From: Nocardioides sp. QY071
GTDB lineage: Bacteria > Actinomycetota > Actinomycetes > Propionibacteriales > Nocardioidaceae
Length of the DNA stretch: 64,000 bases
Reading direction: 5' to 3'
Assembly (NCBI RefSeq): GCF_029961765.1
Contig: NZ_CP124681.1
Coordinates: 1,116,001-1,180,000 of the forward strand
Positions 1-8,957 of this stretch are shown piece by piece. Position numbers and translations under genes: made by a program. A model generated the notes under the pieces. It saw nothing but the letters and a program-made list of their open reading frames with translations, searched no databases and was not told where the DNA came from. Every line of letters begins with the position of its first letter. The stretch's first letter is position 1.

Positions 1-1
1 C

Positions 2-532
2 TGGCGCTACCCGCTGGTCCGCGAGCGCGCCGGGCGCCTCGAGCTGCTCGCCGACCTCGTCGGCATCCACCTGGTGCCGACCTGCCAGGTCTTCCTCGGC
101 ATGGTGCCGGTGTACGTCGTGCTCACCCGCGACGGTCCGGGGCTGCGCTGGCTGGACGCGGTCGCCGTCGTCGTCGGCATCGGCGCCGTGCTCCTCGAGC
201 TGGCCGCCGACGCGCAGATGCACCGCTTCGTGCGGGAGCGGGCTCCCGGCCAGGTGATGGACCGCGGCCTGTGGGCCTGGTCGCGCCACCCCAACTACTT
301 CGGCGAGATCTGCTTCTGGTGGATCCTGGCGCTGTTCGGCATCGCCGCCTCGCCCGCCGACTGGTGGTGGCTGCCGGTCGGCGGCGTCGCGATGGTCGCG
401 ATGTTCCTCGGCGCCAGCATCCCGATGATGGAGCGGCGCAGTCTCGAGCGACGGCCGTCCTACCAGCAGGTCGTCGACTCGGTGCCGGTCCTGGTGCCGC
501 GCCCGCCGTCGTGGGCCCGGAAGCCCGCGTGA
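2..532 (+). CDS. DUF1295 / steroid 5-alpha-reductase-like membrane protein (5' partial)
   Basis: The reading frame is open through the left edge, so only the C-terminal 176 residues are present. Several hydrophobic segments are followed by a cluster reading SRHPNYFGEICFWW near residue 98. This HPNYFGE signature is typical of the DUF1295 and isoprenylcysteine methyltransferase/steroid reductase superfamily, where it lies close to a cofactor-binding C-terminal region. The substrate is unknown; DUF1295 members are integral membrane proteins of uncertain function. The stop codon overlaps the GTG of the next oxidoreductase by 4 bp, so the two genes are probably co-transcribed. The missing N-terminus prevents counting the membrane spans. 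Confidence 0.8.
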   Translation, partial: WRYPLVRERAGRLELLADLVGIHLVPTCQVFLGMVPVYVVLTRDGPGLRWLDAVAVVVGIGAVLLELAADAQMHRFVRERAPGQVMDRGLWAWSRHPNYFGEICFWWILALFGIAASPADWWWLPVGGVAMVAMFLGASIPMMERRSLERRPSYQQVVDSVPVLVPRPPSWARKPA

Positions 533-1626
533 CCCGGCCACGGGTGGTCGTCGCCGGCCTGGGCGACAGCGGCCTGCTGACCGCGATCCACCTGGCCCGC
601 GCGGACGTCGACGTCGTCGGCGTCTCCAGCAAGCCGGGCCTGGTGAGCGGGCAGGAGCTCGGCCTGCGCCTGGCCCGCCCGGAGGCGTGGGCGCGCGACT
701 ACCGGATCGGCTTCGACCGGTTCCGCCGCCTCGACCGGGCCGAGCTGGTCCATGGCGAGCTGACCGGGCTCGACCTCGCCGGGCGCAGCGTCGCGGTCGG
801 CCCCCGCGCGATCCGGTACGACGTCCTGGTGCTCGCCACCGGCGTCAGCAACGGCTTCTGGCGACTGCCCGGGTTCCAGACCGACGCCGACGTCACCACC
901 GCGCTCGGCGAGAACCACGCACGACTCGCCGCCGCCGAGGCGGTCCTCGTCGTCGGGGGTGGTGCGGCCGCGGTCAGCACCGCGCTCCAGGTCGCGACCC
1001 GCTGGCCCGCGGCGACGGTCACCCTCGCGTTCCCGGGGGAGCGGGCGCTGCCCCAGCACCACCCGCGGGTGTGGGACGTCGCGCGGCGCCGGCTCGTCCG
1101 CGCCGGGGTCGTGCTGCAGCCGGGCCACCGCGCCGTCGTACCCGACGGGTTCGCCGGCGACGCGATCACCACCGGCCCGGTCGCCTGGTCGACCGGCCAG
1201 ACCCCGACCGCCGCCGACGCGGTCGTGTGGGCGATCGGCCGGGTCCGGCCCAACACCGCGTGGCTGCCGGCAGGGCTGCTCGACGACGCCGGCTTCGTGC
1301 GGGTCGAGCCGACGCTGCGGGTGCCGGGCGCACCGGGTGTCTTCGCGGTCGGCGACGTCGCCGCCACCGACGCCCTGCGCTCCTCGGCGCGCAACCGCGC
1401 GGACCGGCTGCTGGCGGCCAACATCCGCGCCCACCTCGCCGACCGCCCGTTGCGCGCCTACCAGCCGCCGCGTCGGCGTTGGGGATCGGTGCTCGGGCCC
1501 GAGGCCGACGGGCTGCGGGTGTTCGCGCCGTCGGGACACCCGTTCCGGCTCCCGGCCTGGTCGGTGCACCGCGTGCTGCAGCCGTGGATCGTGCGGCGCG
1601 GGATCTACCGCGGCGTCCGCCCTTGA
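529..1626 (+). CDS. FAD-dependent pyridine nucleotide-disulfide-family oxidoreductase
   Basis: A 365-residue flavoprotein of the two-dinucleotide-binding-domain type, as in type II NADH dehydrogenases. An N-terminal FAD motif (VVVAGLGDSGLL) replaces one canonical glycine with Asp. A second nucleotide site (VLVVGGGAAAVS, about residue 139) binds NAD(P)H, and the late FAD motif GVFAVGDVA lies near residue 270. There is no CxxC redox pair, which argues against a disulfide reductase. The electron acceptor is unknown. The GTG start is chosen because it overlaps the preceding stop (GTGA); a longer frame upstream only shadows the previous gene. It probably forms a two-gene operon with the DUF1295 gene. 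Confidence 0.8.
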   Translation: MTRPRVVVAGLGDSGLLTAIHLARADVDVVGVSSKPGLVSGQELGLRLARPEAWARDYRIGFDRFRRLDRAELVHGELTGLDLAGRSVAVGPRAIRYDVLVLATGVSNGFWRLPGFQTDADVTTALGENHARLAAAEAVLVVGGGAAAVSTALQVATRWPAATVTLAFPGERALPQHHPRVWDVARRRLVRAGVVLQPGHRAVVPDGFAGDAITTGPVAWSTGQTPTAADAVVWAIGRVRPNTAWLPAGLLDDAGFVRVEPTLRVPGAPGVFAVGDVAATDALRSSARNRADRLLAANIRAHLADRPLRAYQPPRRRWGSVLGPEADGLRVFAPSGHPFRLPAWSVHRVLQPWIVRRGIYRGVRP

Positions 1627-1629
1627 CGA

Positions 1630-1646
1630 TGACAGTATTACTGTCA
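1630..1646. promoter_or_regulatory. 17-bp perfect palindromic operator in the acyl-CoA synthetase promoter
   Basis: The site is TGACAGTA-T-TACTGTCA, a perfect dyad. It lies between a TTGACG -35-like box (1623-1628) and a weak -10 (CAGACT, 1645-1650), 11 bp before the ATG at 1657, so a bound protein would block the promoter. The same palindrome, differing only at the centre base, occurs at 20878-20894. The size and symmetry suit a TetR-family repressor. The regulator is not encoded in this window. Confidence 0.75.
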
Positions 1647-1656
1647 GACTCACGAC

Positions 1657-3186
1657 ATGTATCCGGGAACCTGGGCAGCGACCACCCCCGACAAGCCGGC
1701 GCTGGTCATGGCCGGCAGTGGCCGGACCCTCACCTACCGCGAGCTCGACGAGCGCAGCCTCCGGCTCGCCCAGCACCTGCGGGCCGCCGGGCTGGCCACC
1801 GGTGACGTGGTCGCGATGGTCAGCGACAACCGGCCCGAGACCTACGAGGTCTACTGGGCGGCGCTGCGCTCGGGTCTCTACATCACGGCGGTCAACTCGC
1901 ACCTGAGTGCCGGCGAGGCGTCGTACATCGTCGAGGACTGCGGCGCGAAGGCGCTCGTGGTCTCCGCAGCGCTCGCCGACACGGTGACCGCGCTCGATGT
2001 CGACGTGCCCGTCCGACTCGCCTTCGGCGGCCCGCTCGAGGGGTACGACGACTACGAGGCCGCGCTCACCGCCGCCGGCACCGAGCCGCTGCCCGAGCAG
2101 CCCCACGGCGACGACCTGCTCTACTCCAGCGGCACCACCGGCCGGCCGAAGGGGATCAAGCCGCCGCTGCCGCGGATCGCGGTCGACGAGCCGGGCTACC
2201 TCTATCCGGCGATGTTCGCGCCGGCGTACGGCTTCGACCAGGACACCGTCTACCTCTCGCCGGCGCCCGTCTACCACGCGGCGCCTCTGCGCTTCGGCGG
2301 CGTGATCCACACCGTCGGCGGCACGCTGGTGATGATGGAGCGGTTCGACGCGGAGGCGGCGCTGGCCGCGGTCGAGAAGCACCGCGTCACGCACACCCAG
2401 ATGGTGCCGACCATGTTCGTGCGACTGCTGAAGCTCGACGACGACGTCCGCCTCGGCTACGACGTCTCGAGCCTGCGCTGCGTCGTGCACGCCGCCGCCC
2501 CCTGTCCCGTCGACGTCAAGCGCCGGATGATCGACTGGCTCGGCCCGATCCTCGAGGAGTACTACGCCTCCACCGAGGCCAACGGCGCCACCCGGATCGA
2601 CTCCGCCACCTGGCTGCAGCACCCCGGCTCGGTGGGGCAGCCGCTGCTCGGCGTCCCGCACGTCGTCGGCGAGGACGGCCGCGACCTGCCTGCCGGCGAG
2701 GTCGGCACCATCTACTTCGAGCGCGAGACCCGCACCTTCAGCTACCACAACGACCCCGAGAGGACCCGCGCCACCGAGCACCCCGAGCACCCGAGCTGGA
2801 CCACGGTCGGCGACCTCGGCTACCTCGACGACGACGGCTTCCTCTACCTCACCGACCGCAAGGCGTTCATGATCATCAGCGGTGGCGTGAACATCTACCC
2901 GCAGGAGGTCGAGGATCTCTTCACCCTCCACCCCGCGGTCGCCGACATCGCCGTCATCGGGGTGCCCGACGACGACATGGGGGAGCGGGTCGTGGCCTTC
3001 GTGCAGCCCGCGCCCGGCGCCACTGCGGACGACGTGCTCGCGGCCGAGCTGGCGTCGTACGCCCGTGACCGGATCGCGCACTACAAGGTGCCGCGGGAGT
3101 TCCTGTTCCGCGACGCGCTCCCGCGCACGCCCACCGGGAAGATGGTCAAGGGCCGGCTGCGCGAGGAGTACGCCGCGCTCGACTGA
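1657..3186 (+). CDS. Acyl-CoA synthetase (FadD-like, ANL superfamily)
   Basis: A 509-residue adenylate-forming enzyme that activates a carboxylic acid to the acyl-AMP and then to acyl-CoA. Visible core motifs are the phosphate loop [10 protein letters not shown] (about residue 157), YASTEANG (about 306), the [17 protein letters not shown] hinge region (about 386), the [13 protein letters not shown] motif, and C-terminal [17 protein letters not shown] with the catalytic Lys. Length is normal. There is no ribosome-binding site, and a -10-like hexamer lies 6 nt upstream, so a leaderless transcript starting at this ATG is likely. The palindrome at 1630-1646 suggests repression shared with the oxidoreductase genes near 20.9 kb. 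The substrate (fatty, sterol side-chain or aromatic acid) is not determined. Confidence 0.9.
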   Translation: MYPGTWAATTPDKPALVMAGSGRTLTYRELDERSLRLAQHLRAAGLATGDVVAMVSDNRPETYEVYWAALRSGLYITAVNSHLSAGEASYIVEDCGAKALVVSAALADTVTALDVDVPVRLAFGGPLEGYDDYEAALTAAGTEPLPEQPHGDDLLYSSGTTGRPKGIKPPLPRIAVDEPGYLYPAMFAPAYGFDQDTVYLSPAPVYHAAPLRFGGVIHTVGGTLVMMERFDAEAALAAVEKHRVTHTQMVPTMFVRLLKLDDDVRLGYDVSSLRCVVHAAAPCPVDVKRRMIDWLGPILEEYYASTEANGATRIDSATWLQHPGSVGQPLLGVPHVVGEDGRDLPAGEVGTIYFERETRTFSYHNDPERTRATEHPEHPSWTTVGDLGYLDDDGFLYLTDRKAFMIISGGVNIYPQEVEDLFTLHPAVADIAVIGVPDDDMGERVVAFVQPAPGATADDVLAAELASYARDRIAHYKVPREFLFRDALPRTPTGKMVKGRLREEYAALD

Positions 3187-3230
3187 GCCTGCTTCTTTAC
3201 TTTTGCCTTCGGAACCGGCGGGCGGCGCCG

Positions 3231-5345
3231 ATGGGGCCCGTCGTGACGACCATGCTCGAACGATCCGCCCCGCTGCTCGCCCGACCCGGACCCACCTCTG
3301 CAGGAGCCGAGGTCCAGGCCCCCGACCCGGTGGGCCCGCGGCTGCCGCTGCGCCGGCGGGTGACCCTCGTGCAGAAGCTGTGGGGGATGGTCGGGCTGGG
3401 GGTCGTCGTGCTGCTCGTCGTGGGCGCGGTCGCCGCGATCGAGGTCGCCGACGTCCAGAGCCACACCGCCGCGAACCGCACCGGTGCCGCAGTGTCGAGC
3501 AAGCTCAACGCCGGCTACCAGGAGTGGCTGCTGCAGCGCGCCGACACCGGTGAGTACGTCGCGACCGTCGCCACCGGCTCCGCGGCCGGCTCCGCCGCCG
3601 CGGAGCAGGCTCACTCCTCGGCCGAGAAGCACTACGAGACGGCGCTGGAGAAGTACCGCGGCGGCCTCGACCTGGATGACCAGAAGCTCGCCGCCGACTA
3701 CCTCACCCGGCTGGCCGACAAGACCACGGAGTACCACTCCTACCTGGAGCGGATCCACGCCGCCGCCCTCGCCGGCGACACCGACCAGATGGTCGCGCTC
3801 GCCCTCGAGGCCGAGGGCGGTCCCGCGGCCGCCGTCGACACGCTCTACAACGACGCGGACGACCACGTCGACGCCCTCGTCACCCGCCAGGTCGACGACG
3901 TCGAGCACGCCGCGGGCCTGCTGCGGACCCTGCTGCTGACGGTGGCCCTCGTCGGGCTGCTGCTGTTCGTGCTGGCCGGGCTGGCCGTCGTACGGTCGAT
4001 CGGGGGACCGCTGCGCAAGGTCGTGGCGTCCCTGGCGGCGATCGCAGCCGGCGACCGCAGCCGGCGGGTCGACCACCCCAACGACGACGAGATCGGGGCG
4101 ATCGCGGTTGCGGTCGACCAGGTGATCGAGGCCCTCGACGCTGCCGACGCCGCGACCCGCCAGGCCGAGGCCGAGCGGCTGGCTCGCGCCGAGGACGAGA
4201 AGCGTGCCCTCGAGGAGCGCACCCGGATGGAGCGCGAGGCGGCCGAGGCCGAGTCGCGGCGCGAGCAGGAGCGTCGGGAGGCGCAGCTCGCGGAGGAGAA
4301 GCGCGAACGCGAGGTCGCCGAGGAGCGGGCGTCGGTGGAGCGGGGCCGGCTCGAGGAGGAGGCGGCGCGATCGCGGGCCGCGGCCGAGGCAGCGGCCGAG
4401 ACCGCGACCCGGGTCGAGGTGGTCAAGGACTACCTCGCCACCGTGGCTCGGGGCGACCTGACCAGGGAGCTCGACCTCGCCGGCGACGACAACGTCGGCG
4501 TCATGGCACAGTCCGTGCGGGCCCTGGTCGCGTCCCTGCGCAGCAGCATGACCCGGATCGGCGAGACGGCCTCCTCCGTGGCGGCCGCGTCCGAGGAGCT
4601 GACCGCCGTCAGCGCCGACATGGGCCGCAGCGCCGACGACGCCTCGGCCCGGATGGGCAGCGTGTCCGCCTCCGCGGCGCAGGTCTCCGGCAGCGTGCAG
4701 ACCGTCGCCAGCGCTGCCGAGGAGATGAGCGCGAGCATCGCCGAGATCGCCCGCAGTGCGTCGCGGGCCTCGACCGTCGCGGCCGAGGCCGTGCACCGGG
4801 CGCGCTCGGCGACCGGCACCGTCGAGGCACTCGGTACGTCGTCCGCCGAGATCGGCCAGGTCATCAAGGTGATCACCTCGATCGCCCAGCAGACCAACCT
4901 GCTCGCCCTCAACGCGACCATCGAGGCCGCCCGCGCCGGAGAGGCCGGCAAGGGCTTCGCGGTCGTCGCCAACGAGGTCCGGGACCTCGCCGCCGCGACG
5001 GCGAGCGCCACCGACGAGATCGGTCAGCTCATCGAGGCCATCCAGCGCGACAGCGCCGGAGCCGCGTCGGCCATCACCGAGATCGGCGAGGTGATCGCGA
5101 CGATCAACGAGATCCAGACGACCATCGCCGCGGCCGTCGAGGAGCAGACCGCCACGACCAACGAGATCTCGCGCTCGGTGACCGAGGCCGCGACCGGGAC
5201 GAACGGCATCGCGACCGACGCGGCCGTGGCCGCCGAGGCCGCTGCCTCCACCCAGGTCGGAGCCGACGGCACCTCGGGTGCCGCCGGCTCACTGGCCGAG
5301 CTCGCTGCCGAGCTCGACGGGCTGGTTCGCAAGTTCGCCTGCTGA
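3231..5345 (+). CDS. Methyl-accepting chemotaxis protein with long charged coiled coil
   Basis: A 704-residue transmembrane chemoreceptor. A short cytoplasmic N-terminus leads to TM1 (about 52-72), a helical extracytoplasmic sensor (about 73-228), TM2 (about 230-252) and a HAMP domain (about 253-305). A strongly charged Glu/Arg/Ala coiled coil (about 305-395) follows, then a second HAMP-like segment and the MCP signalling domain. The hairpin tip, reading around [19 protein letters not shown] (near residue 555), would contact CheA/CheW. No che genes lie nearby, so it is an orphan receptor here. The 90-residue Glu/Arg insert is unusual. ATG 3231 is one of several close starts (GTG and ATG follow within 25 bp). 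Confidence 0.88.
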   Translation: MGPVVTTMLERSAPLLARPGPTSAGAEVQAPDPVGPRLPLRRRVTLVQKLWGMVGLGVVVLLVVGAVAAIEVADVQSHTAANRTGAAVSSKLNAGYQEWLLQRADTGEYVATVATGSAAGSAAAEQAHSSAEKHYETALEKYRGGLDLDDQKLAADYLTRLADKTTEYHSYLERIHAAALAGDTDQMVALALEAEGGPAAAVDTLYNDADDHVDALVTRQVDDVEHAAGLLRTLLLTVALVGLLLFVLAGLAVVRSIGGPLRKVVASLAAIAAGDRSRRVDHPNDDEIGAIAVAVDQVIEALDAADAATRQAEAERLARAEDEKRALEERTRMEREAAEAESRREQERREAQLAEEKREREVAEERASVERGRLEEEAARSRAAAEAAAETATRVEVVKDYLATVARGDLTRELDLAGDDNVGVMAQSVRALVASLRSSMTRIGETASSVAAASEELTAVSADMGRSADDASARMGSVSASAAQVSGSVQTVASAAEEMSASIAEIARSASRASTVAAEAVHRARSATGTVEALGTSSAEIGQVIKVITSIAQQTNLLALNATIEAARAGEAGKGFAVVANEVRDLAAATASATDEIGQLIEAIQRDSAGAASAITEIGEVIATINEIQTTIAAAVEEQTATTNEISRSVTEAATGTNGIATDAAVAAEAAASTQVGADGTSGAAGSLAELAAELDGLVRKFAC

Positions 5346-5346
5346 G

Positions 5347-5402
5347 CCTGGATTCGCCGACTTGCCGCGTGGCGCGTAGCAGCGGAAGTCGGCGAATCCA
5401 GG
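5347..5402. repeat. Long inverted repeat / likely terminator after the chemoreceptor gene
   Basis: Arms at 5347-5368 and 5382-5402 are complementary except for one unpaired base, giving a stem of about 21 bp with a 13-nt loop. It starts one base after the MCP stop codon and precedes a convergent small gene. There is no T-run, as is common for actinobacterial terminators. Its overall size resembles the other long intergenic palindromes of this window, but the arm sequence is different. Confidence 0.7.
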
Positions 5403-5431
5403 CCGGGCCCGGGTCGGGCCCAGCGGACTGC

Positions 5432-5575
5432 TCAGGTGAAGAGACTGACCCCGCCGGGCCCGACGAGCAGCCCGACGACGATCAGCACGATCCCCCAGAG
5501 CAGCTCACCGCGGAACAGGCTGAAGATGCCGGAGACCACGAGGATCACCGCCAGGATCCACAAGATGAGTGCCAC
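5432..5575 (-). CDS. Small two-helix membrane protein with C-terminal GPGG motif
   Basis: A 47-residue peptide that is almost entirely two membrane helices (about 3-19 and 26-39), joined by a short SLFRGE turn and ending GPGGVSLF. Proteins with this layout and terminal GPGG are widespread, uncharacterised small membrane proteins in actinobacteria. The GTG start is preceded by GGAGGG at a good distance; a longer frame upstream lacks such support. It is convergent with the chemoreceptor gene. No function is assigned. Confidence 0.7.
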   Translation of the reverse strand: MALILWILAVILVVSGIFSLFRGELLWGIVLIVVGLLVGPGGVSLFT

Positions 5576-5735
5576 GATCTTCCCTCCTTCGTCTGGGCCG
5601 GTCTGGCCCGGAAGTGAGGTACCCCTCGACGGGATGCGCAGACGGTTCACTCATCCTTCACCGCCGCGATGGGTGCGCAGACGCGGTCCTGCGACCTAGG
5701 GTGCCTGCACCTGCACCCCTGCTCGGAGGAACCTC

Positions 5736-6956
5736 GTGCGACGTACCCCTGCCGTCCTGTCCGCCCTCGCCCTGCTGGCCGGGCTCACCGCGCTCGCCGC
5801 GCCCGCCCCGCCGGTCCAGGCGCAGCCCGCGGGGCACCGCGAGCCGGTGCGGTTCGCGACCTTCAACGCCTCGCTCAACCGCAACGCGGAGGGCGACCTG
5901 GTCCGCGACCTCTCGACGCGCGACAACCAGCAGGCGCGCAACGTCGCCGAGACGATCCAGCGGGTCGATCCGGACGTCGTGCTGGTCAACGAGTTCGACT
6001 ACGCGCCCGCCGCGGTCGACCTGTTCCGCGACAACTACCTCGAGGTCTCGCAGAACGGCGCGCGACCCGTCGAGTACCCCTACGCGTTCATCGCGCCGTC
6101 CAACACCGGCATCGCGAGCGGCTTCGACCTCAACAACAACGGCCTGGTCGGCGGCGGCGACGACGCCTTCGGGTTCGGGCTGTTCCCTGGGCAGTACGGC
6201 CTGGTGGTCTACTCGAAGTACCCGATCGACACCGCTGCCGTTCGCACCTTCCAGACCTTCCTCTGGAAGGACATGCCCGGCGCGCTGCTGCCCGACGACC
6301 CGGCGACGCCGGAGCCGGCCGACTGGTACTCGCCCGAGGAGCTCGCGGTCCTCCGGCTCTCCTCGAAGTCGCACTGGGACGTGCCGATCGAGGTCGGCGG
6401 GCGCACCGTGCACTTCCTCGTCTCCCACCCGACGCCGCCGACCTTCGACGGTCCCGAGGACCGCAACGGCACCCGCAACCACGACGAGATCCGGTTCTGG
6501 GCCGACTACGTCGCCGGCCCGGCCCGCAGCCGCTACCTGTACGACGACGCCGGCCGCCGAGGCGGCCTGCGGCCTGGTTCGAGCTTCGTCATCGCCGGCG
6601 ACATGAACGCCGACCCGCAGGACGGCGACTCGGTCGACGGTGCCGTGCTGCAGCTCCTCGACCACCCGCAGGTCGACAGCCGGTTCGTGCCCACCTCGGC
6701 GGGCGCGCCGGAGGCCGCGCTCCTGCAGGGCGGTGCGAACGCGACGCACACCGGCGACCCGTCGTACGACACGGCGGACTTCGCCGACGGCGCTCCCGGC
6801 AACCTGCGCGTCGACTACGTTCTGCCGTCGCGGCGACTGAAGGTGCTCGGCGGCGGGGTCTTCTGGCCGCCCACCACCGACCCGCTGTACCGGCTGACCG
6901 GCGCCTTCCCGTTCCCCGCCAGCGACCACCGCATGGTCTGGCTCGACGTGCGTTAG
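5736..6956 (+). CDS. Secreted endonuclease/exonuclease/phosphatase (EEP) family protein
   Basis: A 406-residue protein with a clear Sec signal peptide (hydrophobic residues 5-22, likely cleavage near AQA). The EEP fold is shown by FATFNASLN near the mature N-terminus, VLVNEFDY (metal-binding Glu), SHPTPP, the GDMNADP motif carrying Asp and Asn, and a terminal SDHRMVW (catalytic Asp-His). These are the conserved metal and catalytic residues, so a phosphoesterase acting outside the cell on nucleic acid, phospholipid or inositol phosphate is expected. The GTG start has GGAGGA 5 nt upstream. The stop overlaps the convergent DUF5709 gene. Confidence 0.85.
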   Translation: MRRTPAVLSALALLAGLTALAAPAPPVQAQPAGHREPVRFATFNASLNRNAEGDLVRDLSTRDNQQARNVAETIQRVDPDVVLVNEFDYAPAAVDLFRDNYLEVSQNGARPVEYPYAFIAPSNTGIASGFDLNNNGLVGGGDDAFGFGLFPGQYGLVVYSKYPIDTAAVRTFQTFLWKDMPGALLPDDPATPEPADWYSPEELAVLRLSSKSHWDVPIEVGGRTVHFLVSHPTPPTFDGPEDRNGTRNHDEIRFWADYVAGPARSRYLYDDAGRRGGLRPGSSFVIAGDMNADPQDGDSVDGAVLQLLDHPQVDSRFVPTSAGAPEAALLQGGANATHTGDPSYDTADFADGAPGNLRVDYVLPSRRLKVLGGGVFWPPTTDPLYRLTGAFPFPASDHRMVWLDVR

Positions 6957-7405
6957 CCGTTCTGGCCGCCCGAGGAGTCCTCGTCGTCGATGACGTGCAT
7001 GGCCGCCTCCTCGGCGCTCGCGCCGGCGCCGTCGATGCCGACGTCCTCGGCGACCAGGTCCTTCTCCAGGTCGTCGCCGAGACCCTCGTCGGGATCGACC
7101 AGCCGGCCTGCGCGCTCGCCGCCGACCTCGGCGTCGGGGTCCTCCGGACCGGTCGGATCCGCCGCCGGGTCGACCTCCGGCTCCTCCTCGGCCAGCCGGT
7201 CGTCGAGTGGCTGCGGGTGCGCCTGCTCCCACGGGGTGTTGCCGTAGCGCTGGCCGGCCGAGTACTTCTCGGGCGGGGAGTAGCCGCGGTCCAGCTCGTC
7301 GGCCACGTCGTCGTCCGCGAGCGTGTCCTCGGGCTGGAGCTGGGTCTCGTCGTCGACGCTGTAGTCGTCGTACTGCTCCGGATCGTTCGGCTCGTTGGTC
7401 GTCAT
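6953..7405 (-). CDS. DUF5709-like acidic protein
   Basis: A 150-residue, highly acidic, low-complexity protein rich in Asp, Glu, Pro and Gly, without signal peptide or membrane segment. The pattern of GYSPPEKY, WEQAHPQPLDDRLAEEEPE and a C-terminal AEEAAMHVIDDE fits the actinobacterial DUF5709 family, whose role is unknown. The start MTTNEPND was chosen. A GTG 27 nt upstream is an alternative. Its stop overlaps the stop of the EEP gene on the other strand. It is probably cytoplasmic and largely disordered. Confidence 0.65.
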   Translation of the reverse strand: MTTNEPNDPEQYDDYSVDDETQLQPEDTLADDDVADELDRGYSPPEKYSAGQRYGNTPWEQAHPQPLDDRLAEEEPEVDPAADPTGPEDPDAEVGGERAGRLVDPDEGLGDDLEKDLVAEDVGIDGAGASAEEAAMHVIDDEDSSGGQNG

Positions 7406-7448
7406 GCGCCTGCGGTACCCCGGGTCCTCCACGTCCTACGCTGTCCGC

Positions 7449-8078
7449 GTGGAATCACTCGCCCTGGCGTTCTCCTCGGGTTGGGCCAGCGGGATCAACA
7501 GCTATCTGGTCGTGCTGGTCCTCGGGCTCGCCGACCGGCTCGGCTCGTTCGACGAGATCCCGGACGTGCTGGCGCGCTGGGACGTGCTCACCGTGGCTGC
7601 GCTGATGTACGTCTTCGAGTTCGTCGCCGACAAGATCCCGTACGTCGACTCCGCCTGGGACGTGGTCTCGACCCTGATCCGGCCGGTCGTGGGTGGCGCG
7701 GTCGGCGTCCTCATCGCCGGAGACTCGGGCTCGATCAGCGAGCTGCTGGGTGGCAGCGTCGGCGGCGCCAGCGCCCTCGCCGCGCACTCGGTCAAGACCG
7801 GCACCCGGATGGCGGTCAACACCGTGCCGGAGCCGTTCAGCAACATCGGGATCAGCATCGGCGAGGACGTCGCGGTGCTGGCCGTGGTCGCCTTCGCGAT
7901 CGAGCACCCGTACGCCGCCGCGGCGCTCGCCGCGCTCCTCCTGCTCGCCGGGCTGCTGCTGCTCTGGCTGGCCTGGCGGACGGTACGACGCGGCTGGGCC
8001 AGGTTCCGCGCGTGGCGGGAGGGGCGGGCGACGGTCGAGCGACCGGCGCGCCGCGCTGGGCCTCGTACGCTCGAATGA
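7449..8078 (+). CDS. DUF4126 membrane protein
   Basis: A 209-residue integral membrane protein. The N-terminus (SLALAFSSGWASGINSYLVVLVLGL) and the following helices match the DUF4126 pattern, in which a Gly/Ser-rich first helix and a VDSAWDVV segment are typical. The C-terminal 40 residues are basic and cytoplasmic. Function is unknown. The GTG at 7449 lies 6 nt after a TACGCT -10 box (7437-7442), consistent with a leaderless transcript. The stop overlaps the hydrolase start (ATGATGA context), so the two may also be read together. Confidence 0.75.
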   Translation: MESLALAFSSGWASGINSYLVVLVLGLADRLGSFDEIPDVLARWDVLTVAALMYVFEFVADKIPYVDSAWDVVSTLIRPVVGGAVGVLIAGDSGSISELLGGSVGGASALAAHSVKTGTRMAVNTVPEPFSNIGISIGEDVAVLAVVAFAIEHPYAAAALAALLLLAGLLLLWLAWRTVRRGWARFRAWREGRATVERPARRAGPRTLE

Positions 8079-8938
8079 TGTTCGACCACTTCGTCCTCGA
8101 GCACATCGACCTCGGTGAGGTCCGCATCCGCCACCGTCGCGGCGGCACGGGAAGCCCGGTCGTCCTGGTCCACGGATACCCCCGGACCCACGCGACGTGG
8201 CACGAGGTCGCGGCGCGCCTCGCCCATCGGCACACCGTCGTGTGCCCGGACCTGCGCGGGTACGGCGGCTCCTCACTGCCGCCCGACGAGCCCGACCACG
8301 CACAGTCCAGCAAGAGGGTGATGGCACGCGACATCTGCGAGCTGATGACCCACCTCGGGCACGACCGCTTCGCCGTCGTCGGTCACGACCGGGGTGCCCT
8401 GGTGGCGTTCCGCGCGGCGATGGACCACCGCGAACGGATCTCGCACCTCGTGGTCATGGACGGGCTGCCCGTCGTCGAGCACCTCGAGCGCACCGATGCG
8501 CGCTTCGCCCAGGCCTGGTGGCACTGGTGGTTCCTCGGCCAGACCGACAAGCCCGCGGAACGGGTCATCGACGCCGACCCCGAGGCGTGGTACCGCACCC
8601 CGGCGGCCGAGGCCATGGGGCCGGCCAACCACGCCGACCTGTGGGCGGCCCTGCGCAACCCCGCGGTCGTGCACGGCATGTGCGAGGACTACCGCGCGGG
8701 TCTCGGTGTCGACCGGGCCCACGACGAGTCCGACCGGGCGAGCGGTCGCCGAGTCGCGTGCCCGACCCTGCTCCTCGAGTCCGCGCACGACGACCTCGAC
8801 ATCCACGGCGATCCGGCGAGCATCTGGCCGCCGTGGCTGGAGCAGCCGCTGCGTCACCGGGTGATCCCGTCGGGGCACCACCAGGCCGAGGAGGCGCCCG
8901 CCGAGGTCGCCGAGGCGCTCCTGGAGTTCCTCGCCTAG
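8078..8938 (+). CDS. Alpha/beta hydrolase, fluoroacetate-dehalogenase-like
   Basis: A 286-residue alpha/beta hydrolase. The oxyanion motif VHGYPRTH, the nucleophile elbow VVGHDRGA with an Asp nucleophile, and the C-terminal SGHHQAEEAP carrying the catalytic His place it in the haloalkane/haloacetate dehalogenase and epoxide hydrolase group. The cap motif WWHWWFL and CEDYRAG match the halide-binding His, Trp and Tyr of fluoroacetate dehalogenases. The second substrate-carboxylate Arg of those enzymes (DRxxR) is Leu here, so the true substrate may not be a haloacetate. Two adjacent ATGs exist (8075, 8078). A TACGCT box 6 nt before 8078 favours that one. Confidence 0.8.
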   Translation: MFDHFVLEHIDLGEVRIRHRRGGTGSPVVLVHGYPRTHATWHEVAARLAHRHTVVCPDLRGYGGSSLPPDEPDHAQSSKRVMARDICELMTHLGHDRFAVVGHDRGALVAFRAAMDHRERISHLVVMDGLPVVEHLERTDARFAQAWWHWWFLGQTDKPAERVIDADPEAWYRTPAAEAMGPANHADLWAALRNPAVVHGMCEDYRAGLGVDRAHDESDRASGRRVACPTLLLESAHDDLDIHGDPASIWPPWLEQPLRHRVIPSGHHQAEEAPAEVAEALLEFLA

Positions 8939-8957
8939 GGGCCTGCGGGAGCTCGGG

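Noticed and set aside
460..3081. 873-codon open frame on the minus strand opposite the oxidoreductase and acyl-CoA synthetase genes
   Set aside because: Codon-position shadow of high-GC genes: composition is His/Gly/Asp/Arg-rich without domains, and the plus-strand genes have full family motifs.
3187..3230. Flagellar-type (sigma 28) promoter before the chemoreceptor gene
   Set aside because: A TTTACTTTTGCC stretch is present but the spacing and -10 do not match the sigma 28 consensus.
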